64,000 nt of DNA, taken from Spiroplasma phoeniceum (GTDB taxonomy: Bacteria > Bacillota_I > Bacilli_A > Mycoplasmatales > Mycoplasmataceae). Positions 11,881 to 22,693 of the stretch are shown here, piece by piece. The DNA lies in assembly GCA_026239495.1 (NCBI GenBank), contig CP110830.1, forward strand, positions 930,001 to 994,000, in the 5' to 3' direction. Both the position numbers and the translations under genes were made by a program. The notes beneath the pieces were generated by a model. The model did not search any database. It was given only the letters and a program-made list of their open reading frames with translations, and was not told the origin of the DNA. Each line of letters starts with the position of its first letter. Position 1 is the first letter of the stretch.

Positions 11881-12450
11881 ATTATCTCAAATTGATTTAA
11901 AGTTAGTTAATTTACCACGATTATCAGGTTTTCCTTTTGTTTTATATTTTTTACCACGATGGGGTAAATTTTCTTTTTTTAATACAAATTCACATAAGCA
12001 AATTCATTTATACAATGTTTTAACACAAGCAGGAAATTTAACACCAAACTCCAAGAAATAACGATAAATCAATTGTTCGGGTGTATCGCGGTATTTATTA
12101 AATCTTATTTTAATAAAATCTAACTGCTCTTTTGTAAATTTAGGTAGTTTTTTAATACAGTTTTTACGTTTTTGTTTATAATATTTTTGTGCTTGACATG
12201 GATTATAATCTTGTATATTTTTAAATCGATTAATTTCTCTTTTAACAGTATTAATTCCACGACCCGTTTGTCGTGATATTTCAGATAAATTAATTGTGCC
12301 ATTTTTCTTTTTACAAGTATCAGATAACAATAAATCCTTAAATAAATCTCGTTCATCAAATATTAAATGTTTAAATTTTATCATTTTTATACAAATTCCT
12401 TTCATTTTTTCTTATAATGTATTATATATAAAATAAAAAGGTCAAGAAAT

Positions 12451-14187
12451 ATGCAAGAATTTGGTAAAATTAATAATAAAAAACGAATTACTAGTTATGA
12501 ACATTTAAATAAAAAATATGATTTAAATTTTAGTGACTATAATTTTGGTTTTGATTGAGAAGTATTTAAAGACTTTGTCGGTGATAGTTATGCCCGATAT
12601 TTTACTTCGCCAAGTTTTTTTAAGTTTGTTTCAGCGGGGCGTGGTACTAATAAAACATGAAATCATTTAGTAGAAAAATTGTTTTTTGCTTGTAATTTTA
12701 CCGATGCTTCATCTAATATTTTACGAAGATACGCCAACACCCACGAAGATACCACATTTGGTGATACAATTAATGTCTGTAATTATTTATATGATAAATA
12801 TGGGATTGATATAGGACCCGACAATGACAATGGCATTGTTTGACCTAAAAATGTTAAAGAAGGTGGTGAAATTGTTTTTCATAGTGGTGTTCGCATTGCC
12901 CTTGCTGGTTATGCTAATGGTAATAAAATTATGGGAAAAGTTGGTAAAGGTAGTGGTATTATATCGGCGTGAACAGATGAAATGATACATGCTGAAGAAA
13001 AAGAAATTTTAATGGACAAAGAACTAGATAAAAGATATAATAATTTAAGAGTTTCAATGTTTCGTTCTAAAAGTTTAAAAGTATCTTATAAAAAATACAC
13101 GGATGAAAATGATAATAAACAATATAATTTAGATAATCCTATTCCAGTAAAAGAATTATCTTGGACATTTCAAGAATGAGACAACATAGCAAAACAATAC
13201 ATAACAGTAACAACATATTTTCATAAAACATATTCTAATCAATTTACTTTTAACCCTTTTGATAAATACCATGTCTTTTATGAAAAATTTGTAACGCCAT
13301 TTTTACCTTTAAATGAAAGAATTAAAAACATTTTAAAAGAACAAAATCAAGTATATTCAGAAAATACACAGGCATTTAATGGCTTGGGTGTTTTTAATTT
13401 AAGATTAACAATGGGTGCTGTTTGAAATAAAATACCTGATATTACTAAAAAACTTGTTTTAACAAATAAAGAAGAACGACCTGGTTTATTTGAACTTGAA
13501 TATTATGGTTTTGAATATAATGACAATGACCCCAGTATTTATGTTTTACGAAATTATTGTAAATATATTAAAGATTATAATCTACAAGATTTTTATAATT
13601 CTAATACAAAAAATTATCAATTTTATAGTTATTCAATTGGTGTTGATTATGCTAATGGTAGTGAAGACCATACGATATTTTTATTTAGTGGTTATAAAAT
13701 TAATGAAAATAATGAATATGATAAATATTTAATTGAAGAAAATGTTGTTACACCAAAAAACGCAATGAATTTAAATGAAATAGTTGAACATTACGGACAA
13801 TGAATAATTAATACATTTGATAAATTTGATGGTTTTGAATATGCTACATTTCATTATGATATTAATGCCCACGATTTTATGCAAAAATTACAAGAAGATA
13901 TTTACCCTTATTTAGGTTATAAAATTAAGATGTTTAAAGCCAAAAAACATCAGACATCTCTTAATAAAGAGGCGGGTATAATCAATAGCGTAACCTGAAT
14001 AAGAAAAATGTTTGTTCAAGGTAAAATATATGGTATTTTAGATAACTTCCCATTTTTAGACAAGTGCATTAGTGAACTAAGATTTAGTGATACCAAAACA
14101 AACATACCCGATAGTAAAATGTATCATGACCCATATGATGCTTTGTTTTATGGTTCTTATCCATATCGTTTTAAAATGGGGTTATAA
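12451..14187 (+). CDS. phage terminase large subunit
   Basis: DNA-packaging motor: ATPase plus nuclease that cuts and translocates phage DNA into the procapsid through the portal. 578 residues with UGA as Trp. An adapted Walker A is seen at SAGRGTNKTW (about residues 61-70) and Walker B at IISAWTDEMIHAEEKE (about 171-186). Nuclease acidic residues lie in IGVDYANGSEDHT, YDINAHDF and MYHDPYDALFYG. AAAAGG lies 10 nt before the ATG. No stop inside, so this is the best preserved phage gene. It is followed by a terminator and the propeller gene. A broken second copy is at 36618-37536. Confidence 0.85.
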
Positions 14188-14296
14188 CTAATCTTGTTGT
14201 TGGGCGAGCGGTTGATTTTCTTAAATTTTTGTGATAAAATGACTTACAAGTTAAAAAAGTTTTGAGGTTCTTTCAAACAAATTTGGAAAACTTTAT

Positions 14297-14326
14297 AAAA
14301 TTCTTCGCTTAACGCTTAGAATTTTT
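14297..14326 (+). terminator. terminator downstream of terminase
   Basis: AAAATTCT and AGAATTTT arms around an 11-nt loop, followed by T residues. Between 14188 and 14572 I otherwise see only this hairpin, the promoter at 14484 and a possible 17-codon ORF on the minus strand. Confidence 0.6.
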
Positions 14327-14483
14327 CCCAAGTATTTTGAAAAGCGCGGCAAAATTTTTTTAAACTTTAAGTTATTTTTCACAAACTTATGAAAATCCCG
14401 CGAGCCCAGAATAACGTAATATAACCACAATAATAATCATATAAATAGTTTCCTCCTTTCTAAAATAATATATTTAAAAATGC

Positions 14484-14521
14484 TTGACTTGCACACATAT
14501 ATATATATATATATATATAAT
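14484..14521 (+). promoter_or_regulatory. candidate promoter with (AT)n spacer
   Basis: TTGACT (14484-14489) and TATAAT (14516-14521) are separated by 26 bp consisting mostly of an AT dinucleotide tract of about 12-13 units. The usual spacing is 17 bp, so tract contraction would move the promoter toward optimal spacing. A small hairpin ATCTTGA...TCAAGAT and an RBS (AAGGGA) follow before ATG 14573. Confidence 0.55.
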
Positions 14522-15304
14522 GTCAATAAATCTTGATAAAAAGTTTCAAGATAAGAAGGGAAATTATACAAAATGAAAAAACTTTTAAGTTTATTAAGTG
14601 TCTTAACAATTAGTGGAAGTGCTGTGCCAACAACAATTGCTGCTAGTCCTTATAAAAAAAAAGAACAAATACAAAAAGATAATTTAAAAATAAGTAAATG
14701 TAATAATTCCTATATTGAAAAATTTACTAATATAGAATCTGATATCAGAAATATTGCTGTTGATAGTAAAAAAAACATATATTTTAGTATGAGCGAAACA
14801 AATGATTTTAATTATTATGTTTATACTTTAAAACAAGGGGAAACAATTGCTAATAAAGTTTTGGGTATACAAAATACATATGTTAATTCAATAGTAGTTG
14901 ATAATAATGATAATATATATATTGCCACTGGTTTAACTTATAATTTTAATGGTAGTCTTTATTTATTAAAACAGGGTGAAAATTTTGCTAATAAAATACT
15001 GGGATTAAATGAAAATAGTATTACTTCACTTGTTATAAAAAACAATGATATTTATATTGGAACAAGTAGCGGATATATTTATGTTTTGAAACAGGGCGAA
15101 GTTATACCGAAACAAATAAATTTTAAACAAAATTTTTCAAGTGATGATGATGTTAATACTATGGATATTAATAAAAAAGGAGATATTTATTTTGGTATAT
15201 ATAAAAATGGTGGAGGTAATAACGGTGTATATGTTTTAAAAAATGGAACAAGTGAAATTCAAAAATTTACACAAATAGACAGAGCAGATGTTGCTTCAAT
15301 TAAT

Positions 15305-16374
15305 AGACTTCTTGCGATACCTGGTTTTATTATTAAAATATTATTATAAAATATAATTTATGAGGATATTAAATTATGAAATTTGATGAATTTAAAAATA
15401 TTAATGATAAAGAATGATTAAGATTAACAGGAATAAAACAAGATATTTTTAATAAAATGTTAGATATTTTACAAGTAGCTGAAATAGAAAAATTTAAAAA
15501 AGGTGGCAAAGCTAATAAATTATCACTAGAAAATCGATTATTGATGACTTTATCGTATTGACGAGAATATCGAACTTATTTTCATCTTGGAAAAAATTTC
15601 GGAATTAGTGAAGCTAATTGTTATCGCAATATCAAGTGAATTGAAGATATTTTAATTAAACACCCTGATTTTCAGCAAGTTGCTGGTAAAAAAGCGCTAA
15701 TAAATGATTATTTTAATGATAAAACTATTATTATTGATGCTACCGAAACCCCAATCCAACGCCCAAAAAAAGACAAAAACAATCTTATTCTGGTAAAAAG
15801 AAAAAACACACTATTAAAACACAAGTAATTATCGAACAAGAAACCAAAAAAATTATTGCAACAAGTTTTTCACTTGGCAAAAAACACGATTATGCTTTAT
15901 TTAAAGAATCAAAAATCGCAATTTTAAAAAATACCAAATTAATAGTTGATAGTGGTTATCAAGGAATACAAAAAATTCACAATAATGTTATAATGCCCAC
16001 AAAGAAAACTAAGAAAAAACATTTAAATAAAGAACAAAAACAACATAATAGACTAGTTTCAAAAATAAGAATTATTATTGAAAATATTTTTGCTATTATT
16101 AAAAAATTTAAAATTATTACAGAAAAATATAGAAATCGTAGAAAACGATTTAGTTTAAGATTTAATTTAATTGCTTCAATTTATAATTTACAATTATTAT
16201 AGTTATCATAAAAGATTTATTTAAAATTAACGAATTTGAATAATAAAATAATTTTTCGTTGTGGCAAAATATTAAATTTTTAAATAAAAGACATAATTAA
16301 TTAAAATTATAATTTTATATTAACCCCTTTTTACAAATATTTGAAATTATTTTAATGGGTTATGCAAGAAGTCT
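15305..16374 (+). mobile_element. IS5 subtype I element, complete
   Basis: 1070 bp with intact ends, inserted in the propeller gene with an exact AAT duplication (15302-15304 and 16375-16377). Removing it restores the host frame, which defines both the element ends and the 3-bp ANT target rule. Confidence 0.93.
15376..16202 (+). CDS. IS5-family transposase, -1 frameshift product
   Basis: Intact copy of the same transposase as at 249-1075, 275 residues after a -1 shift at the A7 run near 15760. DDE residues are in IDATETP, VDSGYQG and IIENIFAIIKK. One conservative difference (AIIKK for AILKK). Confidence 0.87.
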
Positions 16375-16698
16375 AATGTTGATACTGATGATAATATGTA
16401 TTTTGGTACGGATTATTTTACTTATATATTAAAAAATAACGGAGAATTTACAAAAATATATAGAATACAAGGAATCAAAAATATATTAATTGATAATAAA
16501 AACAATGCTTATTTTGTTGATTATAATCATATTTGTTTATTATTAAAAAATAAAATAAAATATTTAACTCCAACTGTTAGAAAAATTGACACATTAGAAA
16601 ATATTAGTATTTGAAATAGTTTTATTAATAAATTAAATAATAGAATTTATTTTGCAACCTCTAATGGCCCATATACATTTAAAAAATAATTATAAAAT

Positions 16699-17208
16699 AT
16701 GAGAAAAATATTAAATTTTTTAGTAATAACAACTTTAATTGGAACAAGCACAACTAGTTTAGTTGCTTGTAATACACCACAATATACGGAAGATGAATTA
16801 AAAAAAATAAAAGCATAAAACGATATAAAAAAAAGATGGTATTTTAGAATTTATAACACCACAAGAAAAAATATTTAATGAAGTAGATAATAGATGATAT
16901 TTTGCTATTTGACGTGGTAGTTGACAAAATAATATAACTGATTGGCGAATTATTAAGTTTAAACATAATGAACTAAAAAATAGAACTATTGATAGTTATG
17001 ATATATTTAAATTAAATTTAATTTGAATTTGATATCCCTTTTCTTGATGATATGATATTGGAGTAGAAAATCCAGGAGGATTTAGTGCGTGGTGATTCCA
17101 AAGCAACACAAATATTAAGTCATAGTATATCGTTGAGATGGCGATGGTGAACCAAAAACTCCTGAAATTGATTTTAAAACAGGTAAAATTACAAATTGAA
17201 AAGATTAA
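16699..17208 (+). pseudogene. lipoprotein with tail-gene-like Trp-rich domain, broken
   Basis: Starts MRKILNFLVITTLIGTSTTS and reaches the lipobox LVACN (Cys about residue 25), so it is a secreted, membrane-anchored lipoprotein. Then YTEDELKKIKA, and a Trp-rich domain (WYFAIWRGSW, DWRIIKFKHNELK, WYPFSWWYDIG, GGFSAWWFQ). About 335 bp of this (16870-17200) is nearly identical, inverted, to 17975-18305 of the convergent large gene. Lesions: TAA after KKIKA with a frame change, and an extra nucleotide at about 17123. A related intact-domain version is at 28720-30295. Confidence 0.7.
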
Positions 17209-17209
17209 T

Positions 17210-17242
17210 AAAAGAAGTTAATGAAAGCATTAACTTCTTTTA
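17210..17242. terminator. bidirectional terminator between convergent genes
   Basis: Perfect 13-bp arms AAAGAAGTTAATG and CATTAACTTCTTT around a 4-nt loop, with A- and T-runs on either side. It ends the lipoprotein gene and overlaps the stop of the leftward large gene. Confidence 0.85.
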
Positions 17243-19657
17243 TATTTTTAATCTAATTGAAGATATTGCTAAATTATTTTTACTAAATAATTGTAAATTA
17301 TCAATAATAATTTGTTCTTTTGTGGGCAAATATGAAAATATTATACTATTTGATTGTTTTAGAAAATTAACAACCGCAATATTTGAATAAGATTTTTCAT
17401 CTTCAATACCATTTTTTCAAAGATATCAAACATTTTCTTCTATTAACTGAAGATATGTATTTTTATCTTTTCCACTGACTTTAGTTCCTATTGGGGTATT
17501 TTGAATTAATTCTAAATTAATATATTTTCCTGTAATAATTTTTTCATTTGGTTTTTCAATAAAAATTACTATATCATAATTTCCATAACCTCATATTCCG
17601 GAGATTTCAATTTGATTTAAAATATTAATGCTTTGCGAAAAAGATATTTTAATAATTTTTTCACTTACATAATTAATTAAATTTATTCATTTTAATCTAG
17701 AATAAATGTTGTTTTTTATTGTAGAAAATAAATTTAATATTTTTTCTAGATTTTAATTAGAAATAATTAAATTAGTTAAATACTTTCCATATTCACCATC
17801 AGATAATTTAATTTCTGCCGGAATAAGCGAAGGAATATTATTTGTTTCTAATTCACTTGTTATTGATAATCAATTAAAGTAATTTGCTTCTAATTTATAA
17901 ACATGATTTTCTGAAATATCATTATTTAAAATTTTAATTTCAATTTTATCATTTTTATTTTCACTTTTTAAATTTCAATTTGTAATTTTACCTGTTTTAA
18001 AATCAATTTCAGGATTTTTTGGTTCACCATCGCCATCTCAACGATATACTGACTTAATATTTGTGTTGCTTTGGAATCACCATACACTAAATCCTCCTGG
18101 ATTTTCTACTCCAATATCATATCATCAAGAAAAGGGATATCAAATTCAAATTAAATTTAATTTAAATATATCATAACTATCAATAGTTATATTTTTTAGT
18201 TCATTATGTTTAAACTTAATAATTCGCCAATCAGTTATATTATTTTGTCAACTACCACGTCAAATAGCAAAATATCATCTATTATCTACTTCATTAAATA
18301 TTTTTTCATTTGCATAAACTTCTTTTCAATAATTTATAATTGGATCATTTCCATCATAAAATTCAAAATAAGATGAAAACAATTTAACATTACAATCTTT
18401 AAATTCTCAATATCCATCTTCTATTTTTTGTGGTGTTGATATTAATTCAAAATAATAAGGGGCAATTAATTTAATATCATCATTATAACCTTTATTAATT
18501 GCGTATTTACTGTATGTATAATTTGATAAAATATAGATAATTTGTTTAAATCTTTTGACAGCATTTTTATTAATATTTGTTGTATTATCTAATTTTCAAT
18601 TTTCAAATAAACCGTCAATAACATCTTCGGGTTTTTGTCCTTCGAATTTTTGATGTAATTCTGCTGCTTTATTAGCGGGATTGCCCTTTCCGTCGTATTT
18701 TGCCCCTTGAAATTTACGGTCATAATTATATCGATATGTTAAATAATTTAACAAAACAATATTTAATTCTTTAACATCTAATAAACCTAATATATCTTTA
18801 CCTTTAATATAGTTTTTGGCAATACTTCATGGTAAAAAACTTTCAGTAAATCAATATTGAAATACTCTTAAAGTGGGATTTGTTTCAATTGGCATTGATA
18901 ACAAGGGTACTAAACTAGCATTTTCAACGATTGATGATGGATAAGAATAAACACTATTAACATTACCTCAACACTTAATATTACCAAATAGCATTGATTT
19001 AGGATATTTAATTTTAATCCCAGTAAATATCGTATCTTCGGGAAATGATTTTTGTAAAACTAAATGAATACTATTTTGGTTTTTTCATTTAAAGTCAGTT
19101 ATTTTAACTAAATGGGTAGATTTAATAATATCAACACCATCAGGTGTATAAGGCCGTTTGTATTCTTCAATGATGTAACATTAATTTTTATTGTCTTCTG
19201 TAATTGGTTCATTAATAGATACTATTTTTAATTCTAATGTTTCTAAAAATTCTTTGTTTTGTTTCGAAATATCATTGATTAAAATATCTTTTTCATCAAT
19301 CATTACATAACTTGTACTATTATCTTGTACTGTGGTGTTTTGTTGAATTTGTAATTTAAAGTTAAAATCACTAATTTCATAACCTGTTATTTTAATATAT
19401 TCATCTTTATCAATAAAACCTATTTTAACGCTATTTTGAGAGTAGTTTAAGATTGGTTTTTGCTTTGTCTTAACAAGATTATTAATTTTATAAATATATA
19501 AGGTTTTGGCACGGTCTTCACTAAATAATTGTTCTAAATCAGGGTCGCTGTAATGCGATTGATTAGCAAAATCTAACGGAATACTATCAATTGAATAATC
19601 AATTGGTTCATCATTTTCTGCTAATTGTGCTAACATTTTTTCTGATGGTTTTAACAT
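17240..19657 (-). pseudogene. long phage tail/adsorption-like protein, two nonsense codons
   Basis: 805 codons in one frame from ATG 19657 (MLKPSEKMLAQL) to TAA 17240. Internal TAA at 19181-19183 stands where the other copies have GAA or GAG (NKNECYIIEEYKRPY), and another at about 17752 stands where copies have GAC. Without these it is one protein. Segments: N-terminal about 1-160 without known motif; a middle with KNYIKGKDILGLL and NYLTYRYNYDRKFQGAKYD; a Trp-rich variable domain at about residues 451-561 shared with the convergent lipoprotein; and a C-terminal EISGIWGYGNYDIVIFIEKP region. It follows the portal-like gene by 5 bp. Size, position and a variable internal domain suggest a tail or receptor-binding protein; this is inference. 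Confidence 0.65.
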
Positions 19658-19662
19658 TATTC

Positions 19663-20910
19663 TTATTCTCCTTCTTGATTAGGCATATTGGTAATGGTTT
19701 CGTTGTTTTTTAATTGTCTGTTTAAAGTAGCATTTACTGGTAAGCGAACATCAACAATTAACTCATCAATATTTTTAATATTGAATGTTCTACTGTTTAA
19801 AATCGCATTATCATATTTAATTAACTTAGTAATAAATTCAGTTAATTTAATTTCTCTAATGTATATCATTTGTTCGTATGATGCATTTGTTTGAATATTT
19901 ACACCAGCAACTTCTGCTTGAGTTTGTTGTGCTCCCTTAGCGATTGCATGAACATGATGGCGATTTATTTTATAGTAATTAGTTAATAATCAATCATATA
20001 TTTTAGTTAATTGTTCACCCTTAAAATTACCAGCAATATAGTCTACTGGTTGAAAATTACTATCAGGGTCGCCTTCAACTAATAATAAGTCATTTTCAAT
20101 AAATGAAGCCAACATTTTACTAATTTCTTGGTCAACAACACCAGTTACTCCATTAGTATTAATAGTAAATTTACCACTATTTAATAATGGACCTAACATT
20201 ATCTTTTCAGCAATAATATCTAAAATACTAGCAAATTGTTTACCATAACGAGCAGACGGTTCAAAATTAGGGTTATTAGGAATAATTTCAATGGGAATAA
20301 AATCAATTGATAATATTTCTTCTCTTTGCAATGTTGTATAGTTATTTCATTTAGCATCATCAATATATAAGTCGGTAATAGTACTATATAATTGTGTTTT
20401 TAACTTTCTAATAACTTTTACTTGTTTAGTTACAGCATCAATCTCTAATTTTTCAGTAATAAAAACACTCTGGTCATTTTTAATATAAGGGTCATAATTA
20501 AAAGTACAAGATACTAAATTACCTAATTCATCATACTGGTCATTGAAAAAATCAATAGTAATAAAATTAAGTTTCGAATTATTAGCAAAAATAAAATATG
20601 CACCCTTACCATTCTTATTAATTTTATATTCGTTATATCAATTCTTATTGGTAAAGTCCTGTATTTTTAAAAAGTTATTAATTAATTTAGTATCTATTTT
20701 TTGATTGGTAAGTGGGTTATAAATACCAATTTCTAAATCACGAGGATTTAAAAAATTAGCATTATCTTCACAAATTCTTTTTTCTAAAATCTCATTATGT
20801 TTTTGCACAGTAACATTTTTACGATTACTAATTGTTGATGCTAAATTAAGATAATAACTATCAATATCATATTCTTTTTTTAACTTCTTTTTGGCTGGTA
20901 AAAATCCCAT
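19663..20910 (-). CDS. phage portal-like protein
   Basis: 415 residues with UGA as Trp. Pattern typical of portal proteins, the dodecameric ring at the capsid vertex through which the terminase packages DNA: a beta-rich middle leading to EILSIDFIPIEIIPNNP, then a helical section GKQFASILDIIAEKIMLGP (stem-like), and late AEVAGVNIQTNASYEQM followed by a long helix IREIKLTEFITKLIKYDN. No stop inside. 5 bp before the long tail-like gene, with the same order in the fragment at 59061. No exact family can be named by eye; a connector is the alternative. Confidence 0.6.
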
Positions 20911-20923
20911 TTATAACACCTCT

Positions 20924-21193
20924 TTATTTTGTTTCTTCTTTTTTAATAACATCTTCAATGCTATCTTGTCTTTGTTGTTTGTTATGAGTTTTGATAAATC
21001 TAATTGTTTCAATAATTAAAACTATAATTCCAGCACAAATAAGCATTGATGAAACAACAACATATGCTGGCCAAGAAATACCTAATTTTTTTTCTCCTAT
21101 AAAACAAATAATGATTCCTGCTATAAAAAACAATGATGAAACTCCAAATATTTTCAAAAACATAATTAAATCTTTAATAGTTACTTTTGGCAT
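20924..21193 (-). CDS. small two-helix membrane protein, holin candidate
   Basis: 89 residues. Two hydrophobic segments (LKIFGVSSLFFIAGIIICFI, about 13-32; WPAYVVVSSMLICAGIIVLI, about 40-59) are separated by a short charged turn GEKKLG, followed by a charged cytoplasmic tail. Size and topology fit a class II holin, which would permeabilise the membrane at lysis. Spiroplasmas lack a wall, so no endolysin would be needed and none is seen nearby. It lies between the portal-like and coiled-coil genes. Role inferred from topology and context only. Confidence 0.5.
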   Translation of the reverse strand: MPKVTIKDLIMFLKIFGVSSLFFIAGIIICFIGEKKLGISWPAYVVVSSMLICAGIIVLIIETIRFIKTHNKQQRQDSIEDVIKKEETK

Positions 21194-21208
21194 AAAACCA
21201 TCTCCTTT

Positions 21209-22213
21209 CTAAATTACTTTTTTTCTTTCAATAAACACAAATCCCAAAGTTCTAAATGTTGCTGGACCATTAACTCCAATATTAATCAATCCATCAGGAC
21301 TAATAGATAATGCTAAACATGCAATATTAACACCTATTTGATCATATACAATACCTATTGTTTGTATAAAACTATGCCTTGTTTGCAACATCCCTTGACT
21401 TTCTAAATCTCCTTTGCTATCTTCTCCTGAGGCTCAAATTCTATAAATATAACTTTCTTTATCAAAATTAGGAATATTATATCCAGTTTGACCAACTATA
21501 AAATCACTAGTATCAACAATTTCTCAATCTGGAACATTTGGTATAACAATTGATTTTTTTAATTCATCTAAAATTTCTTCTTTTATTTTTGTAATTTCTT
21601 CTTTTATTTTTGTAATTTCTTCATCTTTAATTTTTGCAAGTTTTTCATCTTTAATTTTTGCAAGTTTTTCATCTTTAATTTTTTCTATAACAAGTTTATC
21701 TAATAAAGCGTCAACTTCTAATTGAGTATAATATGCTTCTAAATCAATCATTGTTAAATCAATACCTTCTTCTTGAAAAGTACGAAACATTTTCTTTAAA
21801 GTTGTTAAATTAGCCAGTGATTTTGCATAGGTAGGTAATAAACCTTGTCATGTTGCCATGTGGTCATTTTGTGAAGAATAATTAATATTACCAACACTCA
21901 TATTTGCTGAAGTAAAAAAATCAATTGGAATGCGGTTAAATGTTCAATGTTCAATCGTAATAAACACCATATTAATACAAATTTTCTTTAATAATGGATC
22001 TTTAAATGTTTCAAACTTTAATTTTGAAAATGGATAGTTTAAATATGAATTAATCATATTTTGGGCTCTTAAAGAAAATGTTTTAAATCATAATTCTACA
22101 TCACCTTTAAAGAACTTGTTATATCGAGTTGGAACTTGGGTAATTTTACCTGTCATTGGAATAAAATTATTATAATTTTCCAAAGTAACATTTTGTCATA
22201 ATTCATTTAACAT
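21209..22213 (-). CDS. phage structural protein with coiled coil (connector or fibre)
   Basis: 334 residues from ATG 22213 (AAGGAGATGTTTAA upstream). N-terminal globular part ([13 protein letters not shown] ... [16 protein letters not shown], about 1-140). Then a long charged coiled coil with tandem KIKDEKLA repeats (about 175-225). C-terminal beta-rich domain ([19 protein letters not shown] ... [16 protein letters not shown]). This shape resembles trimeric fibres or neck appendages. The repeated octamer could vary in copy number. Exact family not recognised. Confidence 0.55.
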
Positions 22214-22225
22214 TTAAACATCTCC

Positions 22226-22642
22226 TTATCATTTACTTTTTTTAGAATATATTTTATTTAAAATAAACTTTTTACTATTTAATAGTGTTTTTGTTTTAAT
22301 TGTTTTGTTTAAATCTTTTTTTGTTCTAAGTTGTTTGTATGCTTGAAATACTAGCCCACTACCCAATAAACTAGTAACCGCACTATCTTCTAGCGTATTT
22401 AACAATTTATCTTTATTAAAGTTATTTTTAAATTGTTCTTGCATTTTTAATATCTTAGCAATTGTCCGATATATTTTAAAACTATCTTTTACTACTTGTT
22501 GATAAGCAGGCGGGGCAAAAGAAACTAAATTAAACAAACTGGTTTTTTTAAATCCCCAACCAATAAACCATTCGCTATTCATATAGAATTTGAATGGTTC
22601 AGGAGAAAAAAGAAATTGTTCTGCTTTGATTAAAGTTGTCAT
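22226..22642 (-). CDS. phage protein, likely 3' part of a larger gene
   Basis: 138 residues from ATG 22642 (MTTLIKAEQFLFSPEPF), ending at TAA 22226 after a UGA-coded Trp. No good RBS. The frame is open upstream (VALTIYYKNPKYVPIVV) back to the TAA at 22694, which is in the same frame as the preceding gene. So this is probably the C-terminal quarter of one about 535-residue protein split by a nonsense codon. Confidence 0.5.
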
Positions 22643-22693
22643 AACGACAATAGGAACATATTTAGGATTTTTATAATATATTGTTAAAGCAAC

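Larger units (their letters stand above)
9254..12384 (-). pseudogene. IS30-family transposase, interrupted
   Basis: N-terminal part from ATG 12384 (AAAGGA upstream; ATG 12405 is an alternative): helix-turn-helix NLSEISRQTGRGINTVKREI, then QAQKYYKQKRKNC and TPEQLIYRYFLEF. After the IS5 nest, the catalytic part runs WFEMDTVVGKDHQSSNLV (D), GIITDRGKEFSK (D) and IEHMNGEFRYW (E), ending with LPNFK. Besides the insertion, one C is missing in the run after TTTGTGAC (near 9450), which shifts the frame. Non-functional. Confidence 0.75.
7931..12410 (-). mobile_element. IS30-family element, copy A, split by IS1595 and nested IS5 copies
   Basis: The right end begins at GGCGCTGTGTAGATATAAAC, matching inverted sequence at 41030-41071. 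The transposase gene is divided into an N-terminal piece (11881-12405) and a C-terminal piece (9254-9732) by the IS5 nest at 9733-11880. The IS1595 copy 2 lies in the 3' flank. A matching left inverted end was not seen near 12410, so that side may be truncated against the terminase gene. Confidence 0.7.
14573..16689 (+). pseudogene. secreted beta-propeller-like surface protein, split by IS5
   Basis: Exported protein with an N-terminal signal sequence MKKLLSLLSVLTISGSAVP ending in TIAAS; the lipobox Cys is absent, so it would be secreted rather than lipid-anchored. About 350 residues when the IS at 15305-16374 and one AAT copy are removed; the frame then continues DVASIN-VDTDDNMYFG to KK and TAA 16687. 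Repeats of the form IAVDSKKNIYF, IVVDNNDNIYIAT, MDINKKGDIYFG and VDTDDNMYFG alternate with Y.LKQGE or Y.LKNG, a pattern of beta-propeller blades. It lies between terminase and lipoprotein, so it is probably a prophage cargo gene. Function unknown; surface adhesion is a guess. Confidence 0.7.

Noticed and set aside
13490-13732. 80-codon plus-strand ORF within the terminase gene
   Set aside because: Shadow of the terminase frame; repeated as a shadow in the fragment at 36575-36841.
14391-14444. 17-codon minus-strand ORF behind a strong AGGAGG
   Set aside because: Too short to distinguish from chance; kept only as a remark in the neighbouring entry.
20991-21212. Plus-strand hydrophobic ORF opposite the holin-like gene
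   Set aside because: Antisense shadow without an RBS; the minus-strand gene has proper spacing within the operon.
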